Part shown: positions 20,087-29,428 of the stretch, piece by piece
How the letters are laid out: each line of letters begins with the position of its first letter
Numbering within the stretch: position 1 is the stretch's first letter
Assembly (NCBI RefSeq): GCF_009823805.1
Contig: NZ_WUEK01000001.1
Location: forward strand, 454,688 to 518,687
Direction of reading: 5' to 3'
DNA: 64,000 bases
Source of the DNA: Nocardioides flavescens
Lineage (GTDB): Bacteria; Actinomycetota; Actinomycetes; Propionibacteriales; Nocardioidaceae
Translations under genes and position numbers: made by a program
The notes under the pieces: generated by a model
Told to the model about the DNA's origin: nothing
Databases searched by the model: none
What the model saw: the letters and a program-made list of their open reading frames with translations, nothing else

Positions 20087-21373
20087 GTGACGTCGACGGC
20101 CCTCCTCACCGACCAGTACGAGCTCACCATGCTCCAGGCCGCGCTCGCGAGCGGGACGGCCCACCGCCGCTCGGTGTTCGAGCTCTTCGGCCGACGGCTG
20201 CCCGAGGGACGTCGCTACGGCGTCGTGGCCGGTGTGGGCCGCGCGCTCGACGCGATCGAGGCCTTCCGCTTCGACGACGAGGCGCTGGCCGCGCTCGAGG
20301 GCGTGGTCGACGAGCCCACCCGCGAGTGGCTCGCGGGCTACCGCTTCAGCGGCGACGCGTGGGGCTACGCCGAGGGCGAGGTCTACCTCCCCCACAGCCC
20401 GCTGATGATCGTCGAGGCGAGCTTCGCCGAGGCCGTGCTGCTCGAGACCGTGCTGCTCAGCATCTACAACCACGACTCGGCGATCGCCTCGGCCGCGAGC
20501 CGGATGACCGCGGTCGCCGGCGACCGGCCGTGCCTCGAGATGGGCGCGCGCCGCACCCACGAGGAGGCGGCGGTCGCGGCCGCACGGGCGGCGTACGTCG
20601 CGGGGTTCAGCGCGACCAGCCTGCTGGCCGCCCGCCAGCGGTACGGCATCCCGACGGTCGGCACGAGCGCCCACTCCTTCACCCTGCTGCACGACACCGA
20701 GGCCCAGGCGTTCCGCGCTCAGGTGGACTCGCTCGGCGCCGGCACGACCCTGCTGGTCGACACCTACGACATCGCCGAGGCCGTGCGCGTCGGGGTCGAG
20801 GTCGCCGGGACCGGGCTCGGCGCCGTCCGCATCGACTCCGGCGACCTCGGCGAGCTCGCCCACGAGGTGCGCGCCCAGCTCGACTCCCTCGGCGCGACCG
20901 GGACCCGGATCGTGGTGACCAGCGACCTCGACGAGTACGCCATCGCGGCACTCGCCAGCGCACCCGTCGACGGCTACGGCGTCGGCACCCAGCTCGTCAC
21001 CGGCAGCGGCCACCCGACCTCGGGGTTCGTCTACAAGCTCGTCGCGCGCGAGGGTGACGACGGCGAGCTCGTCTCGGTCGCCAAGAGGAGCGTCGACAAG
21101 ACCTCGATCGGCGGGCGCAAGTACGCCCTGCGCCGCCTCGACCCCCGAGGACGCGCCGAGGCCGAGGTGGTCGGCATCGGGGCGCCCGGCCACAACGACG
21201 GCGACGACCGGGAGCTGCTCGTGCCGCTGGTGCGCGACGGCGAGGTCGTCGGCCGCGAGCCGCTCGAGGCGGCCCGCGAGCGGCACCTGTCGTCGCGCGC
21301 CGAGCTGCCCCCGGCGGCCCAGCAGATGTCGAAGGGCGAGCCGGTGATCCCGACCGTCTTCGAGGGGCACTGA
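20087..21373 (+). CDS. pncB: nicotinate phosphoribosyltransferase
   Basis: This 428-aa enzyme makes nicotinate mononucleotide from nicotinate and PRPP in NAD salvage. Blocks are LLTDQYELTMLQAAL, EMGARRTHEEAA, TSAHSFTLLHD (the His phosphorylated in the family), RIDSGDLGELA, and GVGTQLVTG. The GTG at 20087 begins the conserved start and lies 6 nt after a TACGTT hexamer (leaderless pattern). It is divergent from clpS, as in mycobacteria (Rv1330c/Rv1331). pncA is two genes downstream, giving a compact NAD salvage cluster. Confidence 0.95.
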   Translation: MTSTALLTDQYELTMLQAALASGTAHRRSVFELFGRRLPEGRRYGVVAGVGRALDAIEAFRFDDEALAALEGVVDEPTREWLAGYRFSGDAWGYAEGEVYLPHSPLMIVEASFAEAVLLETVLLSIYNHDSAIASAASRMTAVAGDRPCLEMGARRTHEEAAVAAARAAYVAGFSATSLLAARQRYGIPTVGTSAHSFTLLHDTEAQAFRAQVDSLGAGTTLLVDTYDIAEAVRVGVEVAGTGLGAVRIDSGDLGELAHEVRAQLDSLGATGTRIVVTSDLDEYAIAALASAPVDGYGVGTQLVTGSGHPTSGFVYKLVAREGDDGELVSVAKRSVDKTSIGGRKYALRRLDPRGRAEAEVVGIGAPGHNDGDDRELLVPLVRDGEVVGREPLEAARERHLSSRAELPPAAQQMSKGEPVIPTVFEGH

Positions 21374-22143
21374 TGGCCCGCCTGACCTGCGACGTCTTCT
21401 CGGAGTCGCTCGAGGTCGGCACGTCCGTGACCGTGCTGCTCCCCCAGCCCACCGAGGAGCAGATCGGGGTCTCGGGTGCGGACGTCACCGGGCCGCCCCC
21501 GGTGCTGTACCTCCTCCACGGGCTCTCCGACGACCACACCGCCTGGACCCGCTACACCTCGATCGAGCGGTACGCCGCCGAGCGGGGACTCGCCGTCGTG
21601 ATGCCGGCCGTCGGGCGCAGCTTCTACGCCGACGAGGCGCACGGCCACCGGTACTGGACCTGGGTGTCGCAGGAGCTGCCCGAGCTCGTGGCGCGGTTCT
21701 TCCGCGTGGCGACCGAGCCGGCGTCGACGTTCGTCGCCGGCCTGTCGATGGGCGGGTACGGCGCGCTGCGGCTCGCCCTCACCCACCCCGAGCGCTACGC
21801 CGCGGCCGCCTCGCTGTCCGGGGCGCTCGACGTGGTCGAGCTCGCCGCCGGGCCCCGCACCGCACTCTTCGACCGCATCCACGGCGGCGCGCCCGGACCC
21901 GAGGCCGACCTCTTCGCCCTGCTCGAGCGCGCCGAGCACGTACCACCGCTGCACGTCTCCTGCGGCACCGAGGACCCCCTGCTCCCCGGCAGCGAGAAGC
22001 TGATCGCCGCGGCGCGCGCCCGCGGTGTCGACGTGACCGCCGACCTGCGGCCCGGCGAGCACGAGTGGGGTCTGTGGGACACCGTCATCCGCGAGGTCGT
22101 CGACTGGCTCCCGATCCCGGGCGCGCCGGTCTCCGCTGGCTAG
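21373..22143 (+). CDS. alpha/beta-hydrolase esterase (S-formylglutathione hydrolase/Ag85-like)
   Basis: This 256-aa putative serine esterase has the fold landmarks VLYLLHGLSDDHTAWTR, nucleophile elbow GLSMGGYGALRLAL, acid Asp in CGTEDPLL, and His in GEHEWGLWD. Closest in pattern to FrmB/esterase D hydrolases. No signal peptide, so cytoplasmic. The start overlaps the pncB stop by one base (TGATG), indicating translational coupling. Substrate unknown. Confidence 0.88.
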   Translation: MARLTCDVFSESLEVGTSVTVLLPQPTEEQIGVSGADVTGPPPVLYLLHGLSDDHTAWTRYTSIERYAAERGLAVVMPAVGRSFYADEAHGHRYWTWVSQELPELVARFFRVATEPASTFVAGLSMGGYGALRLALTHPERYAAAASLSGALDVVELAAGPRTALFDRIHGGAPGPEADLFALLERAEHVPPLHVSCGTEDPLLPGSEKLIAAARARGVDVTADLRPGEHEWGLWDTVIREVVDWLPIPGAPVSAG

Positions 22144-22153
22144 CCTGGACCGC

Positions 22154-22723
22154 ATGACCCGCGCGCTCGTCGTCGTCGACGTCCAGAACGACTTCTGCGA
22201 GGGCGGTTCGCTGCCCGTCACCGGCGGCGCCCAGGTCGCCTCCGACGTCGCGGCGCTCGTCGCCGATCCGACCCGCGCGGCGGCGTACGACGTGGTGGTG
22301 GCGACCAAGGACCACCACGTCGACCCGGGCGCCCACTGGTCGGCCGAGCCCGACTTCGTCGACTCCTGGCCCGTGCACTGCGAGGTCGGCACGAGCGGCG
22401 AGGAGTTTCACCCCGGGCTGCTGCCGGCGGTCTCGCGCTTCGACGCGGTGTTCCGCAAGGGCCGCCACGAGGCGGCGTACTCCGGGTTCGAGGGCACGGC
22501 CGAGGACGGCTCGCGGCTGGCGGAGTGGCTGCGCGAGCGCGGCGTCACCGAGGTCGACGTCTGCGGCATCGCGACCGACCACTGCGTGCGGGCGACCGCG
22601 CTCGACGCCGCGGCCGAGGGCTTCGCGACCACGGTGCTGCTCGACCTGACCGCCGGGGTCGCCCCTGCGACGACCGAGACGGCGCTGGCCGCGATGCGCG
22701 AGGCGGGCGTCACCGTTGCCTGA
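22154..22723 (+). CDS. pncA: nicotinamidase
   Basis: This 189-aa isochorismatase-fold enzyme hydrolyses nicotinamide to nicotinate, feeding PncB. The catalytic triad is Asp9 (VVVDVQNDF), Lys102 (FRKG) and Cys144 (ATDHCVRATA), with metal-site residues in TKDHHVDPG. ATG 22154 follows a TAGCCT hexamer by 7 nt, suggesting its own leaderless promoter. The enzyme also activates pyrazinamide in mycobacteria (family knowledge). Confidence 0.95.
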   Translation: MTRALVVVDVQNDFCEGGSLPVTGGAQVASDVAALVADPTRAAAYDVVVATKDHHVDPGAHWSAEPDFVDSWPVHCEVGTSGEEFHPGLLPAVSRFDAVFRKGRHEAAYSGFEGTAEDGSRLAEWLRERGVTEVDVCGIATDHCVRATALDAAAEGFATTVLLDLTAGVAPATTETALAAMREAGVTVA

Positions 22724-23495
22724 GGCCCACCTGCGGGTCGACCTCCGCGACGACGGATCGCTCTGGCTGACGCTCGACCGGCCCGAGGTGCTCAACGCCT
22801 TCAGCGACGAGATGGCGCTCGCCCTCGCCGAGGAGCTCGAGGCCGCGCACGCGCGCGACGACGTGCGGGCCGTGGTCGTGACGGGGGCCGGCGACGCCTT
22901 CAGCGCCGGGGCCGACATCTCGGCCGACGACGCCCATGAGCGCCTCGACGTGCGCGCGGTCGAGGCCGCCAACCGGATGGTGCGCGCCGTGACAGGCTGC
23001 GCCAAGCCGGTCGTTGCCGGCGTCCGCGGGGTCGCCGCCGGGGTCGGCTGCTCGATCGCCGTGGCCGCCGACCTCCAGGTGGTCGCCGAGTCGGCGAACT
23101 TCTTGCTGGCCTTCGCCCGGATCGGCCTGATGCCCGACGGCGGCACGTCGGCCACCGTCGCCGCCGCCGTCGGCCGTCCCCGCGCGATGCGGATGGCCCT
23201 GCTCGGCGAGCCGCTGACCGGTCGGGAGGCCTACGACGCGGGGTTGGTCAGTCACCTCGTCACCGACGAGGAGCACGACGCCGCCCTGGAGACGCTCGTG
23301 CGCCGGCTCGTGCGCGGCGCCCCGCTCGCCCAGAGCGCCACCAAGCGCGCCGTCAACGCCGCCACGCTCAGCCAGCTCGAGCCCGCCCTCGACCGCGAGC
23401 GCTCCGGCCAGAGCCTCCTGCTCCGCACCGCCGACGCCGCGGAAGGCATGCGCGCCTTCCGCGAGCGCCGGCGTCCGGAGTTCGGCGGGAGCTGA
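22716..23495 (+). CDS. enoyl-CoA hydratase/isomerase family protein
   Basis: This 259-aa crotonase-fold protein has oxyanion-hole segments AFSAGADISA and VAAGVGCSIAVAAD, and the second-half FARIGLMPDGGTSATVA, with acid residues in the PDGG region. It probably acts in fatty-acid or aromatic acyl-CoA breakdown; the exact substrate is unknown. A TTG start at 22716 overlaps pncA by 8 bp and gives the usual N-terminus. Confidence 0.88.
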   Translation: MPEAHLRVDLRDDGSLWLTLDRPEVLNAFSDEMALALAEELEAAHARDDVRAVVVTGAGDAFSAGADISADDAHERLDVRAVEAANRMVRAVTGCAKPVVAGVRGVAAGVGCSIAVAADLQVVAESANFLLAFARIGLMPDGGTSATVAAAVGRPRAMRMALLGEPLTGREAYDAGLVSHLVTDEEHDAALETLVRRLVRGAPLAQSATKRAVNAATLSQLEPALDRERSGQSLLLRTADAAEGMRAFRERRRPEFGGS

Positions 23496-23548
23496 GGCGG
23501 CGGCAACCCGTTCGACGGGCCCACGACCGCTCCCCCACACTGACCCTC

Positions 23549-24784
23549 GTGGCGGACACGGGGAGCGGGGCGCTCGCGCCGCTGCGGGAGCCGACGTTCC
23601 GTTGGTTCTTCCTCGCCCAGCTGGTCAACCTCGCCGGCTCGGTGATGAACTCCGTCGCCCTGACCTTCGCGGTCCTGGCGGTCGACGACTCAGCCTCGGC
23701 CCTCGGCACCGTGCTGGCGGCGCACAGCGTGCCGATGGTGGTGTTCCTGCTGCTCGGCGGCGTGATCGCCGACCGGTTCTCACGCACGCTGGTCATCCAG
23801 GTGTCGAACGTCGCGGCCGGGCTCACCCAGCTCGCGATCGCCGCGCTCGTGCTCGGCGGACACGCCACCGTGTGGCAGCTGGTCGCGCTCACCGCCGTCA
23901 ACGGCGTGGTGTCGGCGGCGAGCCTGCCGGCGTTCGCGAGCCTGCTCCCCCAGCTCGTCTCACCCGGGGCCCTGCAGCAGGCCAACGCCCTCGTCGCGCT
24001 GCAGCGCAGCGCACTGCGCGTCGTCGGACCGGCCCTCGCCGGGGTGCTGGTGGTGACGGTCGGCGCCGGTTGGGCGATCGCCGCCGACGGGTTGACCTAC
24101 CTGGTCTCGGCAGCTCTGCTGCTGAAGGTGCGGCTCCCCCCGCTGGTCAGGGACACCGACGAGCCCTCGCTGCTCACCCAGCTGCGCGAGGGGTGGGGCT
24201 ACGTCGTCGGCACCACCTGGCTGTGGGTCGTCGTCGTGGCCTTCGGCGTGCTCAACGCGCTGCACGCCGGGCTCTTCTTCACGCTCGGTCCGGTGATCGC
24301 CCAGCGCACCGAGATCGGTGAGGCGGGATGGGGTCTCGCACTGTCGGCCGAGGCGCTCGGGCTCGTGCTGGCCGGTCTCGTGCTGCTGCGGGTCTCGCTG
24401 CGGCGCCCGCTGCTGTGGGGCATGGGCGCCATCACGCTCTGCGCGGCGCCGATGATCACCCTCGGCCTCACTCCGCACCTGCCGACGCTGATCGTGGCGA
24501 TGGTCCTCGCCGGGGTCTCCATCGAGGTCTTCAGCATCGGCTGGGCGCTGGCCATGCAGGAGCACGTGCCACCGCCGCTGCTCTCGCGGGCCTACTCCTA
24601 CGACATGCTCGGCTCGTTCGTCGCCATCCCCATCGGTCAGCTGGGCGCAGGGGTCCTGGCCGGGGCCGTCGGAGCACAGCACGCACTGGTCGGCGCCGGT
24701 CTGCTCTACGTCGTCGTCTGCCTGCTGACGCTGTGCTCGCGCCAGGTGCGCGACCTGCCGAGGGTCGCGCCGGCGGCGGGATAG
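23549..24784 (+). CDS. MFS transporter, enterobactin/drug exporter-like
   Basis: This 411-aa protein has about 12 membrane segments. The loop motif between helices 2 and 3, GGVIADRFSRTLVIQ, and the helix 5 stretch QRSALRVVGPALAGVLV are typical of the EntS-like MFS class. Substrate unknown. GTG start at 23549. It ends within a long inverted repeat shared with the convergent 5'-nucleotidase gene. Confidence 0.87.
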   Translation: MADTGSGALAPLREPTFRWFFLAQLVNLAGSVMNSVALTFAVLAVDDSASALGTVLAAHSVPMVVFLLLGGVIADRFSRTLVIQVSNVAAGLTQLAIAALVLGGHATVWQLVALTAVNGVVSAASLPAFASLLPQLVSPGALQQANALVALQRSALRVVGPALAGVLVVTVGAGWAIAADGLTYLVSAALLLKVRLPPLVRDTDEPSLLTQLREGWGYVVGTTWLWVVVVAFGVLNALHAGLFFTLGPVIAQRTEIGEAGWGLALSAEALGLVLAGLVLLRVSLRRPLLWGMGAITLCAAPMITLGLTPHLPTLIVAMVLAGVSIEVFSIGWALAMQEHVPPPLLSRAYSYDMLGSFVAIPIGQLGAGVLAGAVGAQHALVGAGLLYVVVCLLTLCSRQVRDLPRVAPAAG

Positions 24785-24840
24785 TCCGCGACGTTCTCGC
24801 CCCCGATCCACACGGACAGGGGCCAGAACGTCACGGACTA
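24782..24840. terminator. bidirectional terminator-like inverted repeat
   Basis: Arms TAGTCCG.GACGTTCT.G.CCCC and GGGG.CAGAACGTC..CGGACTA lie between the convergent MFS and 5'-nucleotidase genes. It overlaps the MFS stop codon. No U-tract on either strand. Confidence 0.6.
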
Positions 24841-24863
24841 CCGACCCGGAAGGGTCGCGAGCC

Positions 24864-26771
24864 TCAGCTCACCGTGATCTGCGTGCTCCCGGAGACCAGC
24901 CGCCAGTCGACGGAGGCGAACTGCGCCGGGTCGATCGTCTTGTTGGCGATGACCCAGTCGATGAGCAGCTGGCGGATCTCGTTCTGCCGGTTGTAGACGA
25001 TCGGGGCCGTCTTGACCGCGGGGAAGCCACCGCCGCCGGACTGGCGGTAGTTGTTGACCGCGAGCGCGAACTCCTGCCCGTCGGCGACCGCCGTGCCGCC
25101 GTACGCGAGGTTCTTGATGCGCGAGCTGGCGTCCTGCGAGATGTCGATGTCGTAGGTCAGCTTGGCGTCGAGCCCCGCGACGACGTCGTAGTTGTAGTCG
25201 GGGATGCCGTTGGGCGCGGTGGTCGTCTTGGCGTTGGTGACCTGCGCCAGCGTGAACGGGCCGGTGCCGGTGACCTTCTGGAAGTACGCCGCCGACGTCT
25301 CGAGGTAGGCCTTGAGCTGGGCGCCGGTGATCTTCACGCCGAGCAGCGTGTTGTCGTAGATGTAGAGCCCGGCGACGTCGCGCACGCTGACCTGACCCTG
25401 CGGGAAGACCGCCGAGCGGCTGAACGGCGCCGCGATGGACAGCACCGGCAGCGCGGCGTCGGCGCCGGTGAGCCCGGCCTTGACCGCCTGGGCCTGCACG
25501 TAGTTGACGAAGTCGATGATCGGCACGTCCTCGACGACGGCGCGGGCCGCCTCGAGACGCTGGGTCGAGGTGCCGACGGGCGCGTTGACGTAGGCGACGA
25601 CCTTGTCGTGCTGAGCGCGGACGGCCTTGACGACCTTGCCGTTCTCCTTGGCGGTGTTGGAGTTGAGCAGGTGGCCGCGGGCCTTGACCAGCTTCCACTC
25701 CTTCTTGCGGCCGAGCCACTCCAGGCGCAGGTTCATGACGGCGAGGCGCATGCCCCAGTAGTACGGCTCGACGAGCAGCACGTCCTTGCCGGTCTTGGCG
25801 TTCTTCACGAAGCGCTCGGGGATCTCCTTGTGGGCGTGGCCCACGAGGATGGCGTCGATGTCGGGCACCTGCTCGGCCACGAGCGAGGCGGCGTTCTCGG
25901 GGTAGGGCAGCGCGTCGCCGTACGACGAGGACGTGTCGGCACCCGAGTGGGCTGACACGATGACGACGTCGCAGCCCTTCTTCTTCATCTCGGGCACGAA
26001 CTTCGCGGCCTGCTCGACGAGGCCGGGGAACTCCATGCGGCCCTCGACGTTGGCCTTGTCCCAGATCGCCACGCCGGGCGTGACCAGACCGAGCACGCCG
26101 ACCTTGAGGCGGCGACCGGACTTCAGCCGGTACTTCTTGATGACGTACGGCGGGAAGACGGGCAGCTTGGTCGCCGGGTCGACGACGTTGGCGCCGAGCA
26201 GCGGGAAGTCGAGCTGCGACTGGTAGGTGCGCAGGGTGTCGATGCCGTAGTTGAACTCGTGGTTGCCGAGCGCGGCGGCGTCGTACTTCATGACGTTCAT
26301 CGCCGCGGCCATCGGGTGGGTGCCGCCGGCGGTGATCGGCGCGATGCGCGCGTAGTAGTAGGCCAGCGGGGTGCCCTGGATCGTGTCGCCGGCGTCGAGG
26401 AGCATCACCGGGCCGCGCTTGCGGAACTTCTTGCGCGCGGCCTTGATGAGCGTCGCGACCTTGGCGGCGCCGATGTCGTCGTGGGTGGCGTTGTCGAACT
26501 CGGCGTTCTTGAAGTAGTCCCAGTTGAAGACGTTGCCGTGCAGGTCGGTCGTGCCGAGGACGGTCAGGCGCAGCTGCGAGCGGCGGCGGCGGCCGGCGCC
26601 GAGGTCGTCGAGCTCGACGTCGTCGTCGGCGAGCGCGGGGGCGGCGATGCCGGCGGCGGCGAGGGCGGCGGCACCGGTGAGGACGCCGCGGCGTCCGGCG
26701 GTCCAGCCGTGGGCCTCCACGTCCGGGTGGGGCTCGTGGGGCAGGTCGTGGCTGTGCGTGTCGCTGTGCAT
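24864..26771 (-). CDS. secreted 5'-nucleotidase / 2',3'-cyclic phosphodiesterase
   Basis: This 635-aa exported metallophosphoesterase has a Tat-type signal: AGRRGVLTGAAALAAAG with cleavage near ALA-DDD (about residue 48). The metallophosphatase domain has LGTTDLHGNVFNWD, LLDAGDTIQGTP, GNHEFNYGIDT, ISVS-like SAHSGAD and VGHAHKEIP. The C-terminal nucleotide-binding domain has AVNNYRQSGGGGFP, the aromatic substrate clamp region. It probably scavenges phosphate from extracellular nucleotides (UshA/CpdB/YfkN class). A GGGAG ribosome site lies before the ATG. Convergent with the MFS gene. Confidence 0.92.
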   Translation of the reverse strand: MHSDTHSHDLPHEPHPDVEAHGWTAGRRGVLTGAAALAAAGIAAPALADDDVELDDLGAGRRRRSQLRLTVLGTTDLHGNVFNWDYFKNAEFDNATHDDIGAAKVATLIKAARKKFRKRGPVMLLDAGDTIQGTPLAYYYARIAPITAGGTHPMAAAMNVMKYDAAALGNHEFNYGIDTLRTYQSQLDFPLLGANVVDPATKLPVFPPYVIKKYRLKSGRRLKVGVLGLVTPGVAIWDKANVEGRMEFPGLVEQAAKFVPEMKKKGCDVVIVSAHSGADTSSSYGDALPYPENAASLVAEQVPDIDAILVGHAHKEIPERFVKNAKTGKDVLLVEPYYWGMRLAVMNLRLEWLGRKKEWKLVKARGHLLNSNTAKENGKVVKAVRAQHDKVVAYVNAPVGTSTQRLEAARAVVEDVPIIDFVNYVQAQAVKAGLTGADAALPVLSIAAPFSRSAVFPQGQVSVRDVAGLYIYDNTLLGVKITGAQLKAYLETSAAYFQKVTGTGPFTLAQVTNAKTTTAPNGIPDYNYDVVAGLDAKLTYDIDISQDASSRIKNLAYGGTAVADGQEFALAVNNYRQSGGGGFPAVKTAPIVYNRQNEIRQLLIDWVIANKTIDPAQFASVDWRLVSGSTQITVS

Positions 26772-26822
26772 GGGGCGATCTCCCGAGAGGTCGTACGGAT
26801 GGAACCCGCCGATCCTGTCAGG

Positions 26823-27380
26823 TCAGCACCACTTGTCCACCAGCGCGCAGATCACGGTCAGGTTGCGATTGGTGGCGACGCCGAGGTGCCGCTCGACGAC
26901 GGCGTTGGTGAGCCTCGCCTCGTGGTAGTTCTCCCCGAGCAGCAGGTGGACGGCACGGCCACCGACCCGCGCGACCTCCCCCGCCGAGCTGCGTGCCTCG
27001 ACCGCCCGCACCGCCTCCGCGCTCGGCTCGTCCTTGAGCAACGAGACGTAGTGGCGCCCCTCCCCTCCCAGCTCGCGGCCGAGTCGCCCCGCCTCCTCGG
27101 CGACCGCCCTCAGCTCGTCGGGCGTGAAGACGACCGTCGGCACCTCGAACCCCGCCTCGGCCTCGTACGCCGCCTCGAGCGCCGCCTCGATCCGCGTCCG
27201 CGAGCGCATCGAGGTCTCGAAGCGGACGTTGCCCGTGTTGAGGTGCGTCGCCACGCCGGTGAAGCCGGCCGCCTCGGTGGACCGGGCGACGGCGTCCTTC
27301 GGGAACTTCCTCTTGGCGCCGAGGTTGATCGCCCGCAGGAACCCGATGCGCACCGCCACCCTGGTCATCCTGCCCGGCAT
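26823..27380 (-). CDS. DUF1697 family protein
   Basis: This 185-aa soluble protein has the DUF1697 signature IGFLRAINLGAKRKFPKD, then FTGVATHLNTGNVRFET and the C-terminal NAVVERHLGVATNRNLTVICAL. Structurally characterised members have a ferredoxin-like fold; the function is unknown. The start could be ATG 27380 or ATG 27368 (MTRVAVRIGF); neither has a clear ribosome site. It is divergent from the MarR regulator and may share its operator region. Confidence 0.85.
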   Translation of the reverse strand: MPGRMTRVAVRIGFLRAINLGAKRKFPKDAVARSTEAAGFTGVATHLNTGNVRFETSMRSRTRIEAALEAAYEAEAGFEVPTVVFTPDELRAVAEEAGRLGRELGGEGRHYVSLLKDEPSAEAVRAVEARSSAGEVARVGGRAVHLLLGENYHEARLTNAVVERHLGVATNRNLTVICALVDKWC

Positions 27381-27429
27381 CCGACCCGCCAGCCAGCCGT
27401 GCTGTCTCCCGGGTCACATCCCGTGGAGA

Positions 27430-27448
27430 TACATAGGATTCCTATGTA
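27430..27448. promoter_or_regulatory. MarR-type operator palindrome
   Basis: TACATAGGA-T-TCCTATGTA is a 19-bp near-perfect palindrome, AT-rich in a GC-rich context, 11 bp before the marR start. This strongly suggests an autoregulatory operator for the MarR-family gene and its downstream MFS pump. Confidence 0.7.
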
Positions 27449-27459
27449 AAGTGGGGCTC

Positions 27460-27909
27460 ATGCCAGCCGCCACCGATCCCAGCGTCCTCGGTGGCGAGCT
27501 GGCCACCCAGGCCGCGCGCTTCGTGCGCACGCTGCGCCGCGAGCTCGACATCCCGGCGTCCGCGCGGGTCCTGTCGGTGCTCGACGAGCACGGGCCCTCC
27601 GGGGTGACGAGCCTCGCCTCGGCGTACGGCTGCACCCAGCCGACGATGTCGGCGCTGGTCGCCCAGCTCGTCGAGCAGGGGTGGACCGAGAAGTCACCGC
27701 ACCCCACCGACACCCGCTCGACGCTCGTCTCGCTCACGCCCGCGGGGCACAGCGAGCTCGCTCGCGTACGACGGCTCAACGGCGAGCACGTCGCCGCACG
27801 CCTGGCCGAGCACCCCACCCTCACCACCGCACAGCTGCGCACCGCCGTCGAGGTCCTGCGCGTGCTGGTGCCTGCACCCGAGACTCAGACAGGGAGCACC
27901 TCCTCGTGA
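27460..27909 (+). CDS. MarR-family transcriptional regulator
   Basis: This 149-aa winged-helix repressor has a recognition region GVTSLASAYGCTQPTMSALVAQLVEQGWTEKS and wing HPTDTRSTLVSLTPAGH. The ligand is unknown. The ATG at 27460 lies just past the 19-bp palindrome, and its stop overlaps the MFS start (GTGA), so it probably represses a self-contained marR-MFS operon relieved by the transported compound. Confidence 0.9.
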   Translation: MPAATDPSVLGGELATQAARFVRTLRRELDIPASARVLSVLDEHGPSGVTSLASAYGCTQPTMSALVAQLVEQGWTEKSPHPTDTRSTLVSLTPAGHSELARVRRLNGEHVAARLAEHPTLTTAQLRTAVEVLRVLVPAPETQTGSTSS

Positions 27910-29117
27910 ACACCTTCTTCAAGCAGCCACGCGCCGTGTGGGCGGTCGCCTTCGCGTGCGTCATCGCCTTCATGGGCATCGGCCTCGTCGACCCGATCCT
28001 CAAGCCGATCGCCGACCAGCTCGACGCGACGCCCAGCCAGGTGTCGCTGCTCTTCACCAGCTACATGGCCGTCATGGGCGTCGCGATGCTCATCACCGGC
28101 GTCGTCTCGAGCCGGATCGGCGCCAAGCGCACGCTCATGCTCGGGCTCACCCTCATCATCGTCTTCGCCGCGCTCGCCGGGCTCTCGGACTCGATCGGCG
28201 CCATCGTCGGCTTCCGCGCCGGCTGGGGTCTCGGCAACGCGCTCTTCATCGCCACCGCGCTGGCCACCATCGTGATGTCGGCGCGCGGCTCGACGGCGCA
28301 GGCGATCATCCTGTTCGAGGCCGCACTGGGTCTCGGCATCGCGGCCGGCCCGCTGCTGGGTGGAGCGTTGGGGTCGATCAGCTGGCGTGCGCCGTTCCTC
28401 GGGGTATCGGCGCTGATGGTCGTCGCGCTGGTCGCGACGGCGTTCCTGCTGCCCTCCACGCCCCCGGCCCCGCGCAAGACGTCGGTCGCCGACCCGATCA
28501 GGGCCCTGCGCCACCCCGGCCTGCTGGTCATCGCCCTGACCGCGCTCTTCTACAACATGGGCTTCTTCACCCTGCTGGCCTTCACGCCGTTCCCGCTCGA
28601 CATGAGCGCCCACCAGGTCGGCTTCGTCTTCTTCGGCTGGGGCATCCTGCTCGCCGTCACCTCGGTGTGGCTGGCCCCGATCCTGCAGCGCACGATCGGC
28701 TCGGTGCCGACCGTCCTCGGCAGCCTCGCGCTCTTCGCCCTGGACTTCGTGGCGATGGCGATCTGGACCGACCACAAGGCCGTCCTCGTCGTCGGCGTGG
28801 TCGTGGCCGGTGCGTTCCTGGGCGTCAACAACACCGTCATCACCGAGGCCGTCATGGGCGCTGCGCCCGTCGAGCGGCCGGTCGCCTCGGCCGCCTACTC
28901 CTTCGTCCGCTTCTCGGGCGGTGCCGTCGCCCCCTGGGCCGCCGGCCGGCTCGGTGAGGACGTCAGCGTCCACGCGCCGTTCTGGATGGGCGCCGCTGCG
29001 GTCATCGTCGCCGCGCTCGTGCTCGCCGCGGGTCGCCGCTACCTCGCCCACCTGCACACCCCCGAGGAGCACAGCGTCGAGGAGGCGCAGCTCGTCGCGG
29101 TGGGCGATCTGGACTGA
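27906..29117 (+). CDS. MFS transporter controlled by MarR
   Basis: This 403-aa, 12-segment major facilitator has the N-terminal FMGIGLVDPILKPIADQLDATPSQVSLLFTSY, and a modified loop motif ISSRIGAKRTLMLGL is close by. Family pattern suggests drug or metabolite export. The GTG at 27906 overlaps the marR stop, so expression follows the repressor. The hairpin at 29178-29202 likely ends the operon. Confidence 0.88.
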   Translation: MNTFFKQPRAVWAVAFACVIAFMGIGLVDPILKPIADQLDATPSQVSLLFTSYMAVMGVAMLITGVVSSRIGAKRTLMLGLTLIIVFAALAGLSDSIGAIVGFRAGWGLGNALFIATALATIVMSARGSTAQAIILFEAALGLGIAAGPLLGGALGSISWRAPFLGVSALMVVALVATAFLLPSTPPAPRKTSVADPIRALRHPGLLVIALTALFYNMGFFTLLAFTPFPLDMSAHQVGFVFFGWGILLAVTSVWLAPILQRTIGSVPTVLGSLALFALDFVAMAIWTDHKAVLVVGVVVAGAFLGVNNTVITEAVMGAAPVERPVASAAYSFVRFSGGAVAPWAAGRLGEDVSVHAPFWMGAAAVIVAALVLAAGRRYLAHLHTPEEHSVEEAQLVAVGDLD

Positions 29118-29177
29118 GGAAAACCTGTCGCACCGCGTGGACCGCCTCACCTAGCCTCGTCCACGCGAGATCAGCAG

Positions 29178-29202
29178 CCGGCCCGGGCTCTGCCCGGGCC
29201 GG
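29178..29202 (+). terminator. strong hairpin, likely terminator of marR-MFS operon
   Basis: The perfect 11-bp stem CCGGCCCGGGC / GCCCGGGCCGG has a TCT loop, 60 bp past the MFS stop. No U-tract, which is usual in this phylum. Confidence 0.6.
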
Positions 29203-29428
29203 TCCTGCGCGTCGTACCTCGCATGTCCCGGTACCGCCTGCCAAGGCTGGGGTTCGACTCCCCGCTCTCCTCGGGTGCGGGCGGGCCGCGGCACCAGCGG
29301 CGGAGCACCAGCGACCCGACCGGTCAGCACGACGGTCGACGTCCCGTGTCCTGTCGTGCCGCGTCCCGCCCGCATCCATCGCTCCGGCCGGCCCACCCAC
29401 GACCCGACCTCCCGGGAGGAGGACCACC

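Noticed and set aside
24838..25719. second minus-strand ORF within the 5'-nucleotidase gene
   Set aside because: Frame shadow rich in Arg/Gly/Ala; the nucleotidase frame has all motifs.
29205..29275. tRNA-Gly-like 3' half (GCCAAGGC, GGGGTTCGACTCCCC) between MFS and SPFH genes
   Set aside because: No matching 5' acceptor strand or D-arm could be found, so no functional tRNA; at most a relic.
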